A stretch of DNA of 64,000 nt from JABDJZ01 sp047619685 (GTDB taxonomy: Bacteria; Bacteroidota; Rhodothermia; Rhodothermales; UBA10348): the NCBI GenBank assembly GCA_047619685.1, contig JBLHLC010000011.1, positions 51,462 through 115,461 on the forward strand, in the 5' to 3' direction. Numbering within the stretch: position 1 is the first letter of the stretch; each line of letters begins with the position of its first letter. Under the pieces are notes generated by a model. It was not told the DNA's origin, searched no databases, and saw only the letters and a program-made list of their open reading frames with translations. The position numbers and the translations under genes are program-made. Positions 18,530 to 25,929 of this stretch are shown here, piece by piece.

Positions 18530-19492
18530 CTACATCCGCTCTATCTGGCCTTCCCGAGCGAGGTTGTAGCCTGCCGAGCGGATGGCGTTGGCTTCCGGCC
18601 CGGACCAGAGCGCGGGATTGGAGTGATTCAGGTGTATGAACTGAACCTTCGCCCGCTCCGCGTCCGGCAGACTGGAAAAGCGTTCCATGGAGTGAGTGAT
18701 GAAGGGGTGCGGAAACCCGCTCATGTCGCGGCCGGGTATCTCTCCGTTCGCAAAGAAACTCCCGTCCAGAAAAGCCACGTCGACCTGGGCAATCTGCTCC
18801 TCAATCCTGACACCCGCATCGTCCCACTCCGCCCACGAATCGATATCGGGGATAAATAAGGCTGACCGGTTTGGTCCCTGGATGCGATAGCCAACCACCT
18901 CAGAAAACTCCTGGCGATGTGGCACCTCCAGTGGCGTGACGCTGAATGGACCCACAATGACAGGCGTCCCCGCCTGCAAAGGGGACAGACGGATGTTCTC
19001 GTATTTCACGAGTTGGGACCACGGACCGTTGGAGCGAAGGTATTCCGCCATTTTGGGCATTGCGTGCACCGGCACGTTTGACGCTCCCAGTGACTCGTGC
19101 CCAAGCAGCATCAGTCCCGTGTAGTGGCCCATATGCGCGTGGGTAATGAACATCTCGGGCAGTCCCGTGGCACCCACCGTGTACAGCCTACGAAGCTGCT
19201 CCGGCAGGCTCGGGGTGGCGTCAAACAGGTAGGAGGCCCCGGTCGAGGGAACAACAAGACCGAGCGAGGAAACCTGCCGCCGGAGGGTCGGGTCAGTCCA
19301 TCCGGGGTGATCCCAATCCCCCGTTTGCGGAACTCCGCCGTCCTGGCCTACACCGAGGACGACCAAAAACGGAGTGTCTGGCACTGAATCCGGTGACCAC
19401 CCGGTGCCCGGCCCGGTCGGCGAGCAACCGGCGAGTCCCATCCAGGCCACAGCAAAGAGAATCGCGGACCTGCCGGCCCGCAGATCAAACAA
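18530..19492 (-). CDS. PqqB-like MBL-fold lipoprotein
   Basis: A TTG at 19492, overlapping the stop of the SDR gene, gives 320 residues with a short lipoprotein signal (ILFAVAWMGLAGC, lipobox LAGC). A longer frame exists but would overlap the SDR gene by about 100 bases. The body resembles PqqB (VLGVGQDGGVPQTGDWDH) with histidines in FLDGSFF...GFPHPFITHSME and FIHLNHSNPAL. The usual HxHxDH motif is THAHMGHYTGL, with Gly instead of Asp. No PQQ biosynthesis genes are nearby, so a PQQ role is not claimed. It is probably an envelope hydrolase of unknown substrate. Confidence 0.75.
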   Translation of the reverse strand: MFDLRAGRSAILFAVAWMGLAGCSPTGPGTGWSPDSVPDTPFLVVLGVGQDGGVPQTGDWDHPGWTDPTLRRQVSSLGLVVPSTGASYLFDATPSLPEQLRRLYTVGATGLPEMFITHAHMGHYTGLMLLGHESLGASNVPVHAMPKMAEYLRSNGPWSQLVKYENIRLSPLQAGTPVIVGPFSVTPLEVPHRQEFSEVVGYRIQGPNRSALFIPDIDSWAEWDDAGVRIEEQIAQVDVAFLDGSFFANGEIPGRDMSGFPHPFITHSMERFSSLPDAERAKVQFIHLNHSNPALWSGPEANAIRSAGYNLAREGQIERM

Positions 19493-20294
19493 GGCTCTTG
19501 ATGGCGCCGCCGTCAACCGGCAGCGCCACGCCCGTGATGTATCCGGCGCCCCGACTGGCAAGAAAAGCAACAGTGGCTCCAAATTCGGCTTCCGTTCCGA
19601 TGCGTTTCAGCGCACTGGCTTCGGCCCAACCGGCTTCGATTTCATCGACCGTCTTCCCGGTGCGGGCGCTGAGCGCATCAGAAAGATGGGTGAGCCGCGC
19701 GGTCCTGGTATATCCAGGGAGAACCGTATTCACGGTAATGCCCAGGACACCAACCTCCTCAGCCAGACTTTTGGCGAACCCTTGAACGCCCGCCCGCGAG
19801 ACATTTGACAGGTAGAGTGCCGGAATGGGCTGTTTGGCGGAAATGGACGAGATGATGATGATTCTCCCGAACCCACCCTCTACCTGAGCGGCTTCCTCCA
19901 CATGGGGGAGCGCGTGTCGGCAGAGATTGATCGTGCTCATGAGGTTGAGTCGCAACGCCTCCTCCCACTGAGCGGCATTGAAATCCTTGATCGTACCCGC
20001 GGGCGGCCCGCCAGCGTTTGCCACGAGAATGTTCAGTGGCCCCAACGCGGCTGCGACCTCCTCCATGGCGCGCTCGATCTGATCCTCGGCGGTGACGTCA
20101 CAAACCACGGGCAGGACCTCGGCATCTGGAAACCGCTCCTTGATGTCGCGGGCTGCCGCTCGAATACGCTCCTCGCTGCGCGAGCAAATCGCGACGCGCA
20201 CGCCAGCAGCCACGAGAGCTTCAGCCGACGCGCGCCCAAGGCCGCTGCTGGCTCCTGCCACAAAGGCCACACTTCTTCTTAGACCTGAATCCAT
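19485..20294 (-). CDS. SDR-family oxidoreductase
   Basis: From the ATG at 20294 the product is 269 residues. A short-chain dehydrogenase fold is shown by the NAD(P) motif AGASSGLGRASAEAL, NAG in LVANAGGPPAG, and the active site with Ser in IIIISSISAKQ and YLSNVSRAGVQ, where the usual YxxxK appears as YLSNV. The C-terminus AGYITGVALPVDGG is typical of FabG-like enzymes. The loss of Lys in the YxxxK position should be noted: canonical catalysis may be altered. It lies upstream of the PqqB-like gene and is probably co-transcribed. The substrate is unknown. Confidence 0.87.
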   Translation of the reverse strand: MDSGLRRSVAFVAGASSGLGRASAEALVAAGVRVAICSRSEERIRAAARDIKERFPDAEVLPVVCDVTAEDQIERAMEEVAAALGPLNILVANAGGPPAGTIKDFNAAQWEEALRLNLMSTINLCRHALPHVEEAAQVEGGFGRIIIISSISAKQPIPALYLSNVSRAGVQGFAKSLAEEVGVLGITVNTVLPGYTRTARLTHLSDALSARTGKTVDEIEAGWAEASALKRIGTEAEFGATVAFLASRGAGYITGVALPVDGGAIKSLV

Positions 20295-20374
20295 GTTCTT
20301 AAATCGAAATTCGTTCGCGGGTCGGACCAACACGGGAAAGGTACGGTAGGTGGTGGCTTAAGACCGATCGAGCC

Positions 20375-20776
20375 ATGAGAAGAAAGACAGTTACCATTCC
20401 AAGGACCCGCGTCAAGACGCCGCTGGCACCCGCAGCCATTGGGCCGTACAGCCAGGCCGTCCAGGTTGGTGACACCCTGTATTGTTCGGGACAGATCGCT
20501 CTGGACCGCAAATCGGGCCTTATGATCACTGATGGCATTGAGCTCGAGGCGGAACTGGTTCTGGAGAACCTTGGTGCCGTGTTGAAGGCCGCGGGCATGG
20601 ACTACTGCCACGTCGTTCGCTGTTCAGTCTTCCTGACCGACATAAACGACTACGCACAGGTCAACGAGGTCTATGCACGCTACTTCAGCGACGACGCGCC
20701 TGCCCGGGATACGATTCAGGCTGCGGCACTGCCTCGCGGTGCCCGTGTTGAGATTTCCTGCGTGGCCGTCCGCTAG
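20375..20776 (+). CDS. ridA: RidA-family enamine/imine deaminase
   Basis: The 133-residue product is a RidA protein: AIGPYSQAVQVGDTLYCSGQ, CSVFLTDINDYAQVNEVY and DTIQAAALPRGARVEIS are the family blocks, with the substrate-binding Arg and Glu retained. RidA removes reactive 2-aminoacrylate formed by PLP enzymes. The first 14 residues are a basic extension before the domain; a later start is not obvious. It is divergent from the SDR gene, and its stop codon overlaps that of the convergent lipoprotein gene in a shared CTAG. Confidence 0.92.
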   Translation: MRRKTVTIPRTRVKTPLAPAAIGPYSQAVQVGDTLYCSGQIALDRKSGLMITDGIELEAELVLENLGAVLKAAGMDYCHVVRCSVFLTDINDYAQVNEVYARYFSDDAPARDTIQAAALPRGARVEISCVAVR

Positions 20777-21336
20777 TTGGCGCGCAGTTCGAGGCGAAGT
20801 GTGAGTTCCAGATCGATTGCGTAGTCGCCCCCGGCTTGCAGCGACGCAGGGTCGATCTGCAGAATCGGCTCGAATGCGGAGTCGTCCATGAAGCCAGAGA
20901 CATCTCGGCCGGATTGGGGCGTGAGAGTTACCACCCGAGCATCAGGAAATGTCATCTGCCGGGCAACTTCCGTGGCGGAATTGCCGGGGGCCCGGAATTT
21001 CAGAATGGCCTGATTCAGGAAATCGATCCTTTCCGAGATGGGGAACCGCATCACGAGCTTCGCGGACTCCAGGGTCGCGGAAGTAATGTCACTCTTGGTG
21101 AACCCGCGGTCGCTGAGGTAGTCAGCCACGTCCAGTTCGCAGTTGCACCGAACGTCCGTCAGGTTTCCGACGCCAACGTCACTGGCCTGGAAAGAAAAGC
21201 GAACCGGGGTCCCGTCAGTCCCTGCGGTAATTGCCGGTCTAAGCACGACCACGTTGTCGGAAAGCACGGCCGAATCACATGCCGCAAGGCCGAATAGAAG
21301 GAAAGCGGCCACTAGAAGCCGAGACGGATTTCGCAT
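20773..21336 (-). CDS. Small secreted lipoprotein, unknown
   Basis: From the ATG at 21336 the product is 187 residues with a lipoprotein signal (LLVAAFLLFGLAACDS, lipobox LAAC). After the lipidated Cys come about 160 residues of likely beta-rich sequence with no recognised domain. A longer start at 21360 adds eight residues. It lies downstream of the cell-wall amidase on the same strand with about 65 bases between. Envelope location is supported; function is not. Confidence 0.65.
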   Translation of the reverse strand: MRNPSRLLVAAFLLFGLAACDSAVLSDNVVVLRPAITAGTDGTPVRFSFQASDVGVGNLTDVRCNCELDVADYLSDRGFTKSDITSATLESAKLVMRFPISERIDFLNQAILKFRAPGNSATEVARQMTFPDARVVTLTPQSGRDVSGFMDDSAFEPILQIDPASLQAGGDYAIDLELTLRLELRAN

Positions 21337-21401
21337 AACAACCGGGATTGACATCGGCAATCCATACGACCTGCGGCGTCCTCGGATTCAACCGATCGGG
21401 C

Positions 21402-22685
21402 CTAATCGATGGTGTCCAGCGAGAGGCTGTGCTCGAAGGCCGTCTTGTAGTCCCTCACGGCGCGGAAGATGGCCGACGCCATGTAATCCACGCCCTGCTG
21501 GGAGCCCAGGAATCTGGCTTCCGAGGCGTTCGACACGAAGCCGACCTCTACCAGGACAGCGGGCATTGCGGCCGCCCAAAGAACCTGGAGGTTGCCCTCT
21601 TTCACCCCCCTGCTGCGCCTGCCGACGCGATCCGAGAATTGCTCCTCGATGCGGGAGGCCAGTTCTTCGCTGTTATGGAGGAACGCGCTCTGTGCCAGCT
21701 GTAGTCTGACGAGGGCCGCCTGATCAAATTGGTCGTAATGAGACTGATCCTGCTCCAACTGGATGACCGAATTCTCACGCTCAATGACCTTCTGGGCAGG
21801 GCCTCCTTTGTTCATGCCCAGAAAGAACGTCTCCGTTCCGTAGGCGGACCGGTTGGCGGCGCTGTTGGCATGAATCGAAATAAACAGGTCCGCTCCCTCG
21901 CGGTTGGCCACACGACCCCTTTCACGCAAAGCGATAAATGTGTCGGACTTTCGGGTGTAGATGACCTCGACACCAAGCCTTTCTTCCAGGTATTGGCCAA
22001 GCTTGAGGGCGATGGGGAGCACGAGATCCTTTTCGCGAACACGCCCAGATCCTATGGCACCGGGGTCCTTGCCTCCATGTCCAGCATCAATGGCGATGCG
22101 GTCTATTTTCCAACGCAGAGCAGCACCCGTCACGGAGGTCTCTTCGCTGCCGGGTGCCTGTGCGGCGCTGGGGATTGGTTGTTCCTGGGCTGTGATGGAC
22201 CTAAGAATGCTCCTGGCTTCTGCCTCTGCCAAGCCATCAGGTCCGGAAGTAGCGAGTGCTACGATCAAATCGTTCGACTCGACGTCCCGGAATACGTCCC
22301 CCGTCACCGATCCTGAAACTCGGAAGGAGACGATGAGGTGACTGCGGGTCGTGCGCGTAGTGTATTCCCATCCGGAACGTTGGGGAGCAGAGGTCTGCAG
22401 ATCATCTCCGGGCACCACGTTATAGAGCCTCATTTCCAGGCCGCCGTCGGAGGCTTCGCTCGGCTGAGAAAACGTGGACACGCGGCCAGTCAGGTGCAGT
22501 CTGACGAAGCGCGTGTTTCCCGTCGCGGCGCGCGAAAAGGAGATGGCCGTCAGTCTGGGAGCGGGCTCGGGCGTGGCGGACAGCGGACTGCCTCCGGTAA
22601 AGCCCGGGAGACCAGGGCCAAGGAGGAGAATCAGACCAAAGACAAAAGCGGGCATAGCGGTGGGGTGAACAACCAACATGTTCAA
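21402..22685 (-). CDS. N-acetylmuramoyl-L-alanine amidase (AMIN + Amidase_3)
   Basis: The 427-residue product has a signal peptide; the ATG at 22655 (MPAFVFGLILLLG) is a plausible alternative start. An AMIN-like beta domain lies at about residues 45-135 and a zinc amidase domain at about 195-425. Zinc ligands and catalytic Glu are seen in IAIDAGHGGKDPGA, the VREKDLVLPIALKL segment, FISIHANSAANR and LVEVGFVSN. It cleaves the amide between N-acetylmuramic acid and the stem peptide in the periplasm, usually during cell separation. AmiC is the nearest named relative, but no symbol is assigned. Confidence 0.92.
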   Translation of the reverse strand: MNMLVVHPTAMPAFVFGLILLLGPGLPGFTGGSPLSATPEPAPRLTAISFSRAATGNTRFVRLHLTGRVSTFSQPSEASDGGLEMRLYNVVPGDDLQTSAPQRSGWEYTTRTTRSHLIVSFRVSGSVTGDVFRDVESNDLIVALATSGPDGLAEAEARSILRSITAQEQPIPSAAQAPGSEETSVTGAALRWKIDRIAIDAGHGGKDPGAIGSGRVREKDLVLPIALKLGQYLEERLGVEVIYTRKSDTFIALRERGRVANREGADLFISIHANSAANRSAYGTETFFLGMNKGGPAQKVIERENSVIQLEQDQSHYDQFDQAALVRLQLAQSAFLHNSEELASRIEEQFSDRVGRRSRGVKEGNLQVLWAAAMPAVLVEVGFVSNASEARFLGSQQGVDYMASAIFRAVRDYKTAFEHSLSLDTID

Positions 22686-22775
22686 ATTGAATGCCGAGTC
22701 ACGCTACTGGCGGTATCGTCCGCCTGCCCGCGTTTATGAAGCCCCTGTTTTGCGTTGACAAGAACGATTGCACCC

Positions 22776-22811
22776 AAAAAAAGGTCCCGCGCTGGCTGCG
22801 CGGGGCCTTTT
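22776..22811 (-). terminator. Rho-independent terminator
   Basis: A 14-bp hairpin (arms 22779-22792 and 22798-22811, 5-base loop, one G-T pair) is followed on the minus strand by a run of seven T (22782-22776). It lies about 80 bases after the stop of the coiled-coil gene ending at 22893, ending the sigma-factor operon. Confidence 0.75.
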
Positions 22812-22842
22812 GGAAAATTTCCTGGCGGCAATGATTTCCGTC

Positions 22843-22866
22843 TTTTGGGGCGCTTGGCGCCCAAAA
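22843..22866. other. Second hairpin in 3' region of the coiled-coil operon
   Basis: The arms TTTTGGGGCGC and GCGCCCAAAA pair with one bulged G around a TTG loop. No T run follows on either strand, so it is probably an mRNA 3' structure rather than a terminator. Confidence 0.4.
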
Positions 22867-22892
22867 ACGTCTATCGTCAGGCCATGCGCGGC

Positions 22893-23660
22893 TTACCAGT
22901 CAAGCGTGTCGCGCTCGCCCATGAGCTGCTTCTTGTGTCTCGCAATGATGGCAGCCCTGGAGCTCTGGCGCTCAGAAACGCGAGTCCGCATTTCGGCCAG
23001 GTGCTCTTCGAGTTTGGACGCCTCTGCTCTGGCGGCCTCGTGTTTGAGGTCGAAGGTCTCGGCGAGAAGGTCATCCAGTTCTCCTTCCAGTTTGGTGCGC
23101 TTGTCTCCCTCGGTTCTTCGGGTCCTGCGAGCGAGTTCGTTGATCTTGCGCTCCATTTCCATGACCTCCCGATTGTCCATTCCGGGAAACCCCATCGGAC
23201 CCATCCGCAGGGCCTCGCGCGCCCCGGCCCTCCGGCCCTCAAGCAATTCCTGGTAAGGCTTGGCGCCGTCGCTCTCCCAGACGAAAGCATTCCCATCGCC
23301 GGAGCGGACGCGGAATTGATGGTCGTCATCGCCATCCGAGAAGAACACGTTGCCTACACCATCTCCTCGAAGCTCCAGCAGTTCGCGAAGGTGCCTTGGC
23401 TCGTGGAGTTCGCCATCGTCATCACCAATCCATAGCGTGTGCTCACCGTCACCGATGCTGACAGTGACCTCCTTGCCGTCGTCCTTCTTGATAATCAGCC
23501 GGTCGGAGGCCTCGGCGTCTACTGCCAACCCGTTGACCAGGACTTTACCGTCTTTGATCTCGATGCGAATGGCTCGTTCGTTGGATTCCTGAGCCGATGC
23601 GGGCAGCACCGACAGCCCAGCGGCCACAACCAGAATGCAGATTGGTAGCTTTGTCATCAC
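22893..23660 (-). CDS. Secreted coiled-coil protein A of the ECF sigma module
   Basis: The 255-residue product has a signal peptide (LPICILVVAAGLSVLPASAQ), then a short beta-rich half starting IRIEIKDGKVLVNGLAVDA with acidic stretches (KKDDGKEVTVSIGDGEH). The second half, from about residue 140, is a long charged coiled coil (MEMERKINELARRTRRTEGD onward). It matches its neighbour in signal peptide, the IxDGKVxV motif and helical C-terminus, so the two are paralogues. No LTxxQ motif of the Spy/CpxP family is seen. A periplasmic sensor or chaperone role is inferred only from the adjacent sigma factor. Confidence 0.7.
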   Translation of the reverse strand: MMTKLPICILVVAAGLSVLPASAQESNERAIRIEIKDGKVLVNGLAVDAEASDRLIIKKDDGKEVTVSIGDGEHTLWIGDDDGELHEPRHLRELLELRGDGVGNVFFSDGDDDHQFRVRSGDGNAFVWESDGAKPYQELLEGRRAGAREALRMGPMGFPGMDNREVMEMERKINELARRTRRTEGDKRTKLEGELDDLLAETFDLKHEAARAEASKLEEHLAEMRTRVSERQSSRAAIIARHKKQLMGERDTLDW

Positions 23661-23700
23661 GTTCTCTTGAAGTTGAGATTAGAGTTCGGGAGGATTTGGG

Positions 23701-24549
23701 TTAGCGGATTTCTCCGAGCAGTTCGCGAAGACGTCTCTCGACGATTTCCTTCCGGCGGCTTTCACGGGTGTCCATCTGTGCTTTGAGCTCGCGAAGGCGC
23801 GTGTCGAGTTGTGCCACTTCGGCCAGCCGGTTCTCCTGCTTCAATTCGAAAATTTCTTCCAGTCGGCCCAACAACTGCTGACTGAGTTCGCGACGTCGAT
23901 CCGAATCCGATGTGGTTTGGATTCTGCTGGCCAGCTTCCGGGTCTCTATCTCCATGAGCTGCTCACGCAGGATGCCGTCGTACAGCCCTTCGTTTCGATC
24001 CTGGATATCCTCCAGGTAATTCTGCATCTCAATTCGAGGGAAGGCGCGAACCATGATCGCTGCCTGTTCAGCTTCCTGGCTCAGGCGCTCCGCTACTCCG
24101 AACGATCGGTTCTGGTCAAACTCCGCGTGGAGCTGATCCATTTGTTTCAGATGGCCGTCCAGCATCTCGTAGTACATGCCAAAGGCCTTGCCTGAACCGC
24201 CCACCTGCCAGGTGTTGCCCGAGGTCTCACCCATGAGATGTCTCGGTCTCTCGCCACTCCCAAAAAAGACGACAAAGTCGTTTGCTGTCGGGTCCGCCTC
24301 GACCAAGGCACCATCGTCTACCAGAAAGGAGCTGTCTCCGAGGCGAAAGTGGGTGGGTCCCGAGAAACTCAGGTTGGCCGTGATGCCATCCACAACGAGG
24401 GAATGCGGAAGGGCGTCAGCGGGCTGGAGCTTGTCGTCAACGTAGACCTTTCCGTCTTCGATGCGGATGCTGTGGCTTTGCGCCGCAGCGGTCACAGTCA
24501 CGCCCAGAAGCAGGACCGAACAAAGCCATCCAAGTCGATTCATGTTCAT
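23701..24549 (-). CDS. Secreted coiled-coil protein B of the ECF sigma module
   Basis: The 282-residue product has a signal peptide (WLCSVLLLGVTVTAAAQ) followed by SIRIEDGKVYVDDKLQPAD, closely paralleling protein A. Residues 130-282 are predicted helical and highly charged, with heptad-like stretches (RRRELSQQLLGRLEEIFELK and LDTRLRELKAQMDTRESRRK). It lies 40 bases before protein A and 12 bases after the probable anti-sigma gene. No family is recognised. Location in the periplasm or outer envelope is supported; function is inferred from context only. Confidence 0.7.
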   Translation of the reverse strand: MNMNRLGWLCSVLLLGVTVTAAAQSHSIRIEDGKVYVDDKLQPADALPHSLVVDGITANLSFSGPTHFRLGDSSFLVDDGALVEADPTANDFVVFFGSGERPRHLMGETSGNTWQVGGSGKAFGMYYEMLDGHLKQMDQLHAEFDQNRSFGVAERLSQEAEQAAIMVRAFPRIEMQNYLEDIQDRNEGLYDGILREQLMEIETRKLASRIQTTSDSDRRRELSQQLLGRLEEIFELKQENRLAEVAQLDTRLRELKAQMDTRESRRKEIVERRLRELLGEIR

Positions 24550-24561
24550 TTTGGTAACCTC

Positions 24562-25185
24562 CTAACGACGAGAGCCGACAGGCGTAAAGCCCGATGAACG
24601 TCCCGAGGGTAGCATTTCCAACGGAATGGCCGGCTCGTCCCACGCCAGTTCACCAGAGGCCTGAAGGGCCTGAATTCTGCGGGACATGCTCCTCAGATCA
24701 TCGCCGGAATCCCAATCTGGGGTAGAACTGGCCTGAGAGGAAAGGGCGGGCAAAGCCGCCGGCGGCAGAGCGCGGAGCAAGGACTCCGCTGGCACTGCGA
24801 AATCAAAGGGATTGTCGGCAACCGTAGGCACCGCATCGGTGCCGGACAGCAGCGCCCAGGGCCGAACCATCACAGTGAGGGCCAGGGCCGCCGCCATGGC
24901 AAGTCCGGCGAAAACACTCCGACGGCGAAGGGAAATCCGTCGAAAGGGGGGGCGATCTGCACCCGGGCCCAACCGGCTCGTCGGTGCCGCCGCCTGTCTG
25001 ACGATGGCGTCGATGACGCCGGGGCCAGGGCGAACGCGTTCCCGATGATCCAGGACAAACCTGGCCTGGCTCAACGCCTGGTATTCAGATGCCAGATCCG
25101 GATCTCCAAGCAACTCTCTAAGCGGCTCGGTATCCGGTGAAGGCTCGTCGTACAAGTGTTCAATCAGTTGTAGCTTCTTCTCCAT
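24562..25185 (-). CDS. Probable membrane anti-sigma factor
   Basis: The 207-residue product has an N-terminal helical cytoplasmic region of about 90 residues (QLIEHLYDEPSPDTEPLREL...), one membrane helix at about residues 92-112 (SVFAGLAMAAALALTVMVRPW) and an extracytoplasmic tail. It begins 12 bases after the stop of the ECF sigma gene. That topology and position are typical of anti-sigma factors. The zinc anti-sigma motif HxxxCxxC is absent, so it would be a non-zinc type. The call rests on context and topology rather than a recognised domain. Confidence 0.65.
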   Translation of the reverse strand: MEKKLQLIEHLYDEPSPDTEPLRELLGDPDLASEYQALSQARFVLDHRERVRPGPGVIDAIVRQAAAPTSRLGPGADRPPFRRISLRRRSVFAGLAMAAALALTVMVRPWALLSGTDAVPTVADNPFDFAVPAESLLRALPPAALPALSSQASSTPDWDSGDDLRSMSRRIQALQASGELAWDEPAIPLEMLPSGRSSGFTPVGSRR

Positions 25186-25197
25186 TCGAAATATGTA

Positions 25198-25815
25198 TTA
25201 GGCCTGGTTTCGAATGCCTTCTGCGTCTGCGGGCATCATGCGCCGAAGATTCAGAAGTGCGTAACGCATCCGGCCGAGGGCCGTATTGATCGAGACATCT
25301 GTGAGCGCTGCGATTTCGCGAAACGTGAGTTCCGCGTCGTGTCGCAGCAGCAAAACCTCTCTCTGCTCGGGCGGGAGTTTGTCGATGGTATTTCGGAGCC
25401 ATTCCCGTTGCTCGCTGAGGTCGATGCCTTGATCAATCGGAGGTGCGTCATCCGTGAGTTGATCCCAATAGCTCAGGCCATCAGGGTCTGAGTTAGCCTC
25501 CACGTCCTGCCACCGTTTTCGGGTTCTCAGGTGGTCCAAAGCGGCGTTTCGAGCGATCCTTAAAACCCAACCCAGGAATCTGCCCTGAGTGGTATAGGAT
25601 GCCCGATTGCCCTGGAGCGCCTTCAAAACCCGAAGGAAGGTCTCCTGGAACAGGTCGTCGGCCGTGCTTCGGTCCTTGACCATCCCCAGCAAGTATCCAA
25701 ACACACGATCCTGATGCCGTTCGACGAGTGTGCGAATGGCACGCTCATCTCCCCGTTGCGCATAGGCAACGATCAGTTCCTCGTCCGTCGGTTTACTCAG
25801 GACCGTCGTCTTCAA
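25198..25815 (-). CDS. ECF-type RNA polymerase sigma factor
   Basis: The 205-residue product has region 2 (ERHQDRVFGYLLGMVKD, then STADDLFQETFLRVLKAL) that contacts core polymerase and the -10 element, and region 4 (EQREVLLLRHDAELTFREIA with a following helix-turn-helix, DVSINTALGRMRYALLNLRR). Regions 1 and 3 are absent, as in group 4 sigma factors. It is the first gene of a four-gene set with a probable anti-sigma factor and two secreted coiled-coil proteins. Self-activation from the upstream region is likely but no consensus promoter could be fixed. Confidence 0.93.
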   Translation of the reverse strand: MKTTVLSKPTDEELIVAYAQRGDERAIRTLVERHQDRVFGYLLGMVKDRSTADDLFQETFLRVLKALQGNRASYTTQGRFLGWVLRIARNAALDHLRTRKRWQDVEANSDPDGLSYWDQLTDDAPPIDQGIDLSEQREWLRNTIDKLPPEQREVLLLRHDAELTFREIAALTDVSINTALGRMRYALLNLRRMMPADAEGIRNQA

Positions 25816-25847
25816 GACTCAGGTGGGGGTGGTGTAGTTCTTGGCAG

Positions 25848-25920
25848 GCCGGGCAATTTGCCGGAGTCTCAGCATAGAACGCAGGCTCCGGCAGATTATT
25901 GCCGGGACCCCGGAAGAAAT
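25848..25920. promoter_or_regulatory. Cluster of GCCGG inverted repeats before the sigma gene
   Basis: Three overlapping dyads occur between the transglycosylase stop and the sigma start: 25860-25892 (GCCGGAG...CTCCGGC, 7-bp arms), a GGCAATTTGCC hairpin at about 25851-25863, and CCGGCA...TGCCGG at about 25888-25905. They may form a terminator for the upstream gene or operator sites for the sigma operon. Confidence 0.35.
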
Positions 25921-25929
25921 CCGGCGTCC

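Noticed and set aside
22843..22866. Second terminator after the coiled-coil operon
   Set aside because: The hairpin is strong but is not followed by T on either strand.
22755..23435. Plus-strand frame of 226 codons
   Set aside because: It is antisense to the secreted coiled-coil protein and runs through the terminator hairpin.
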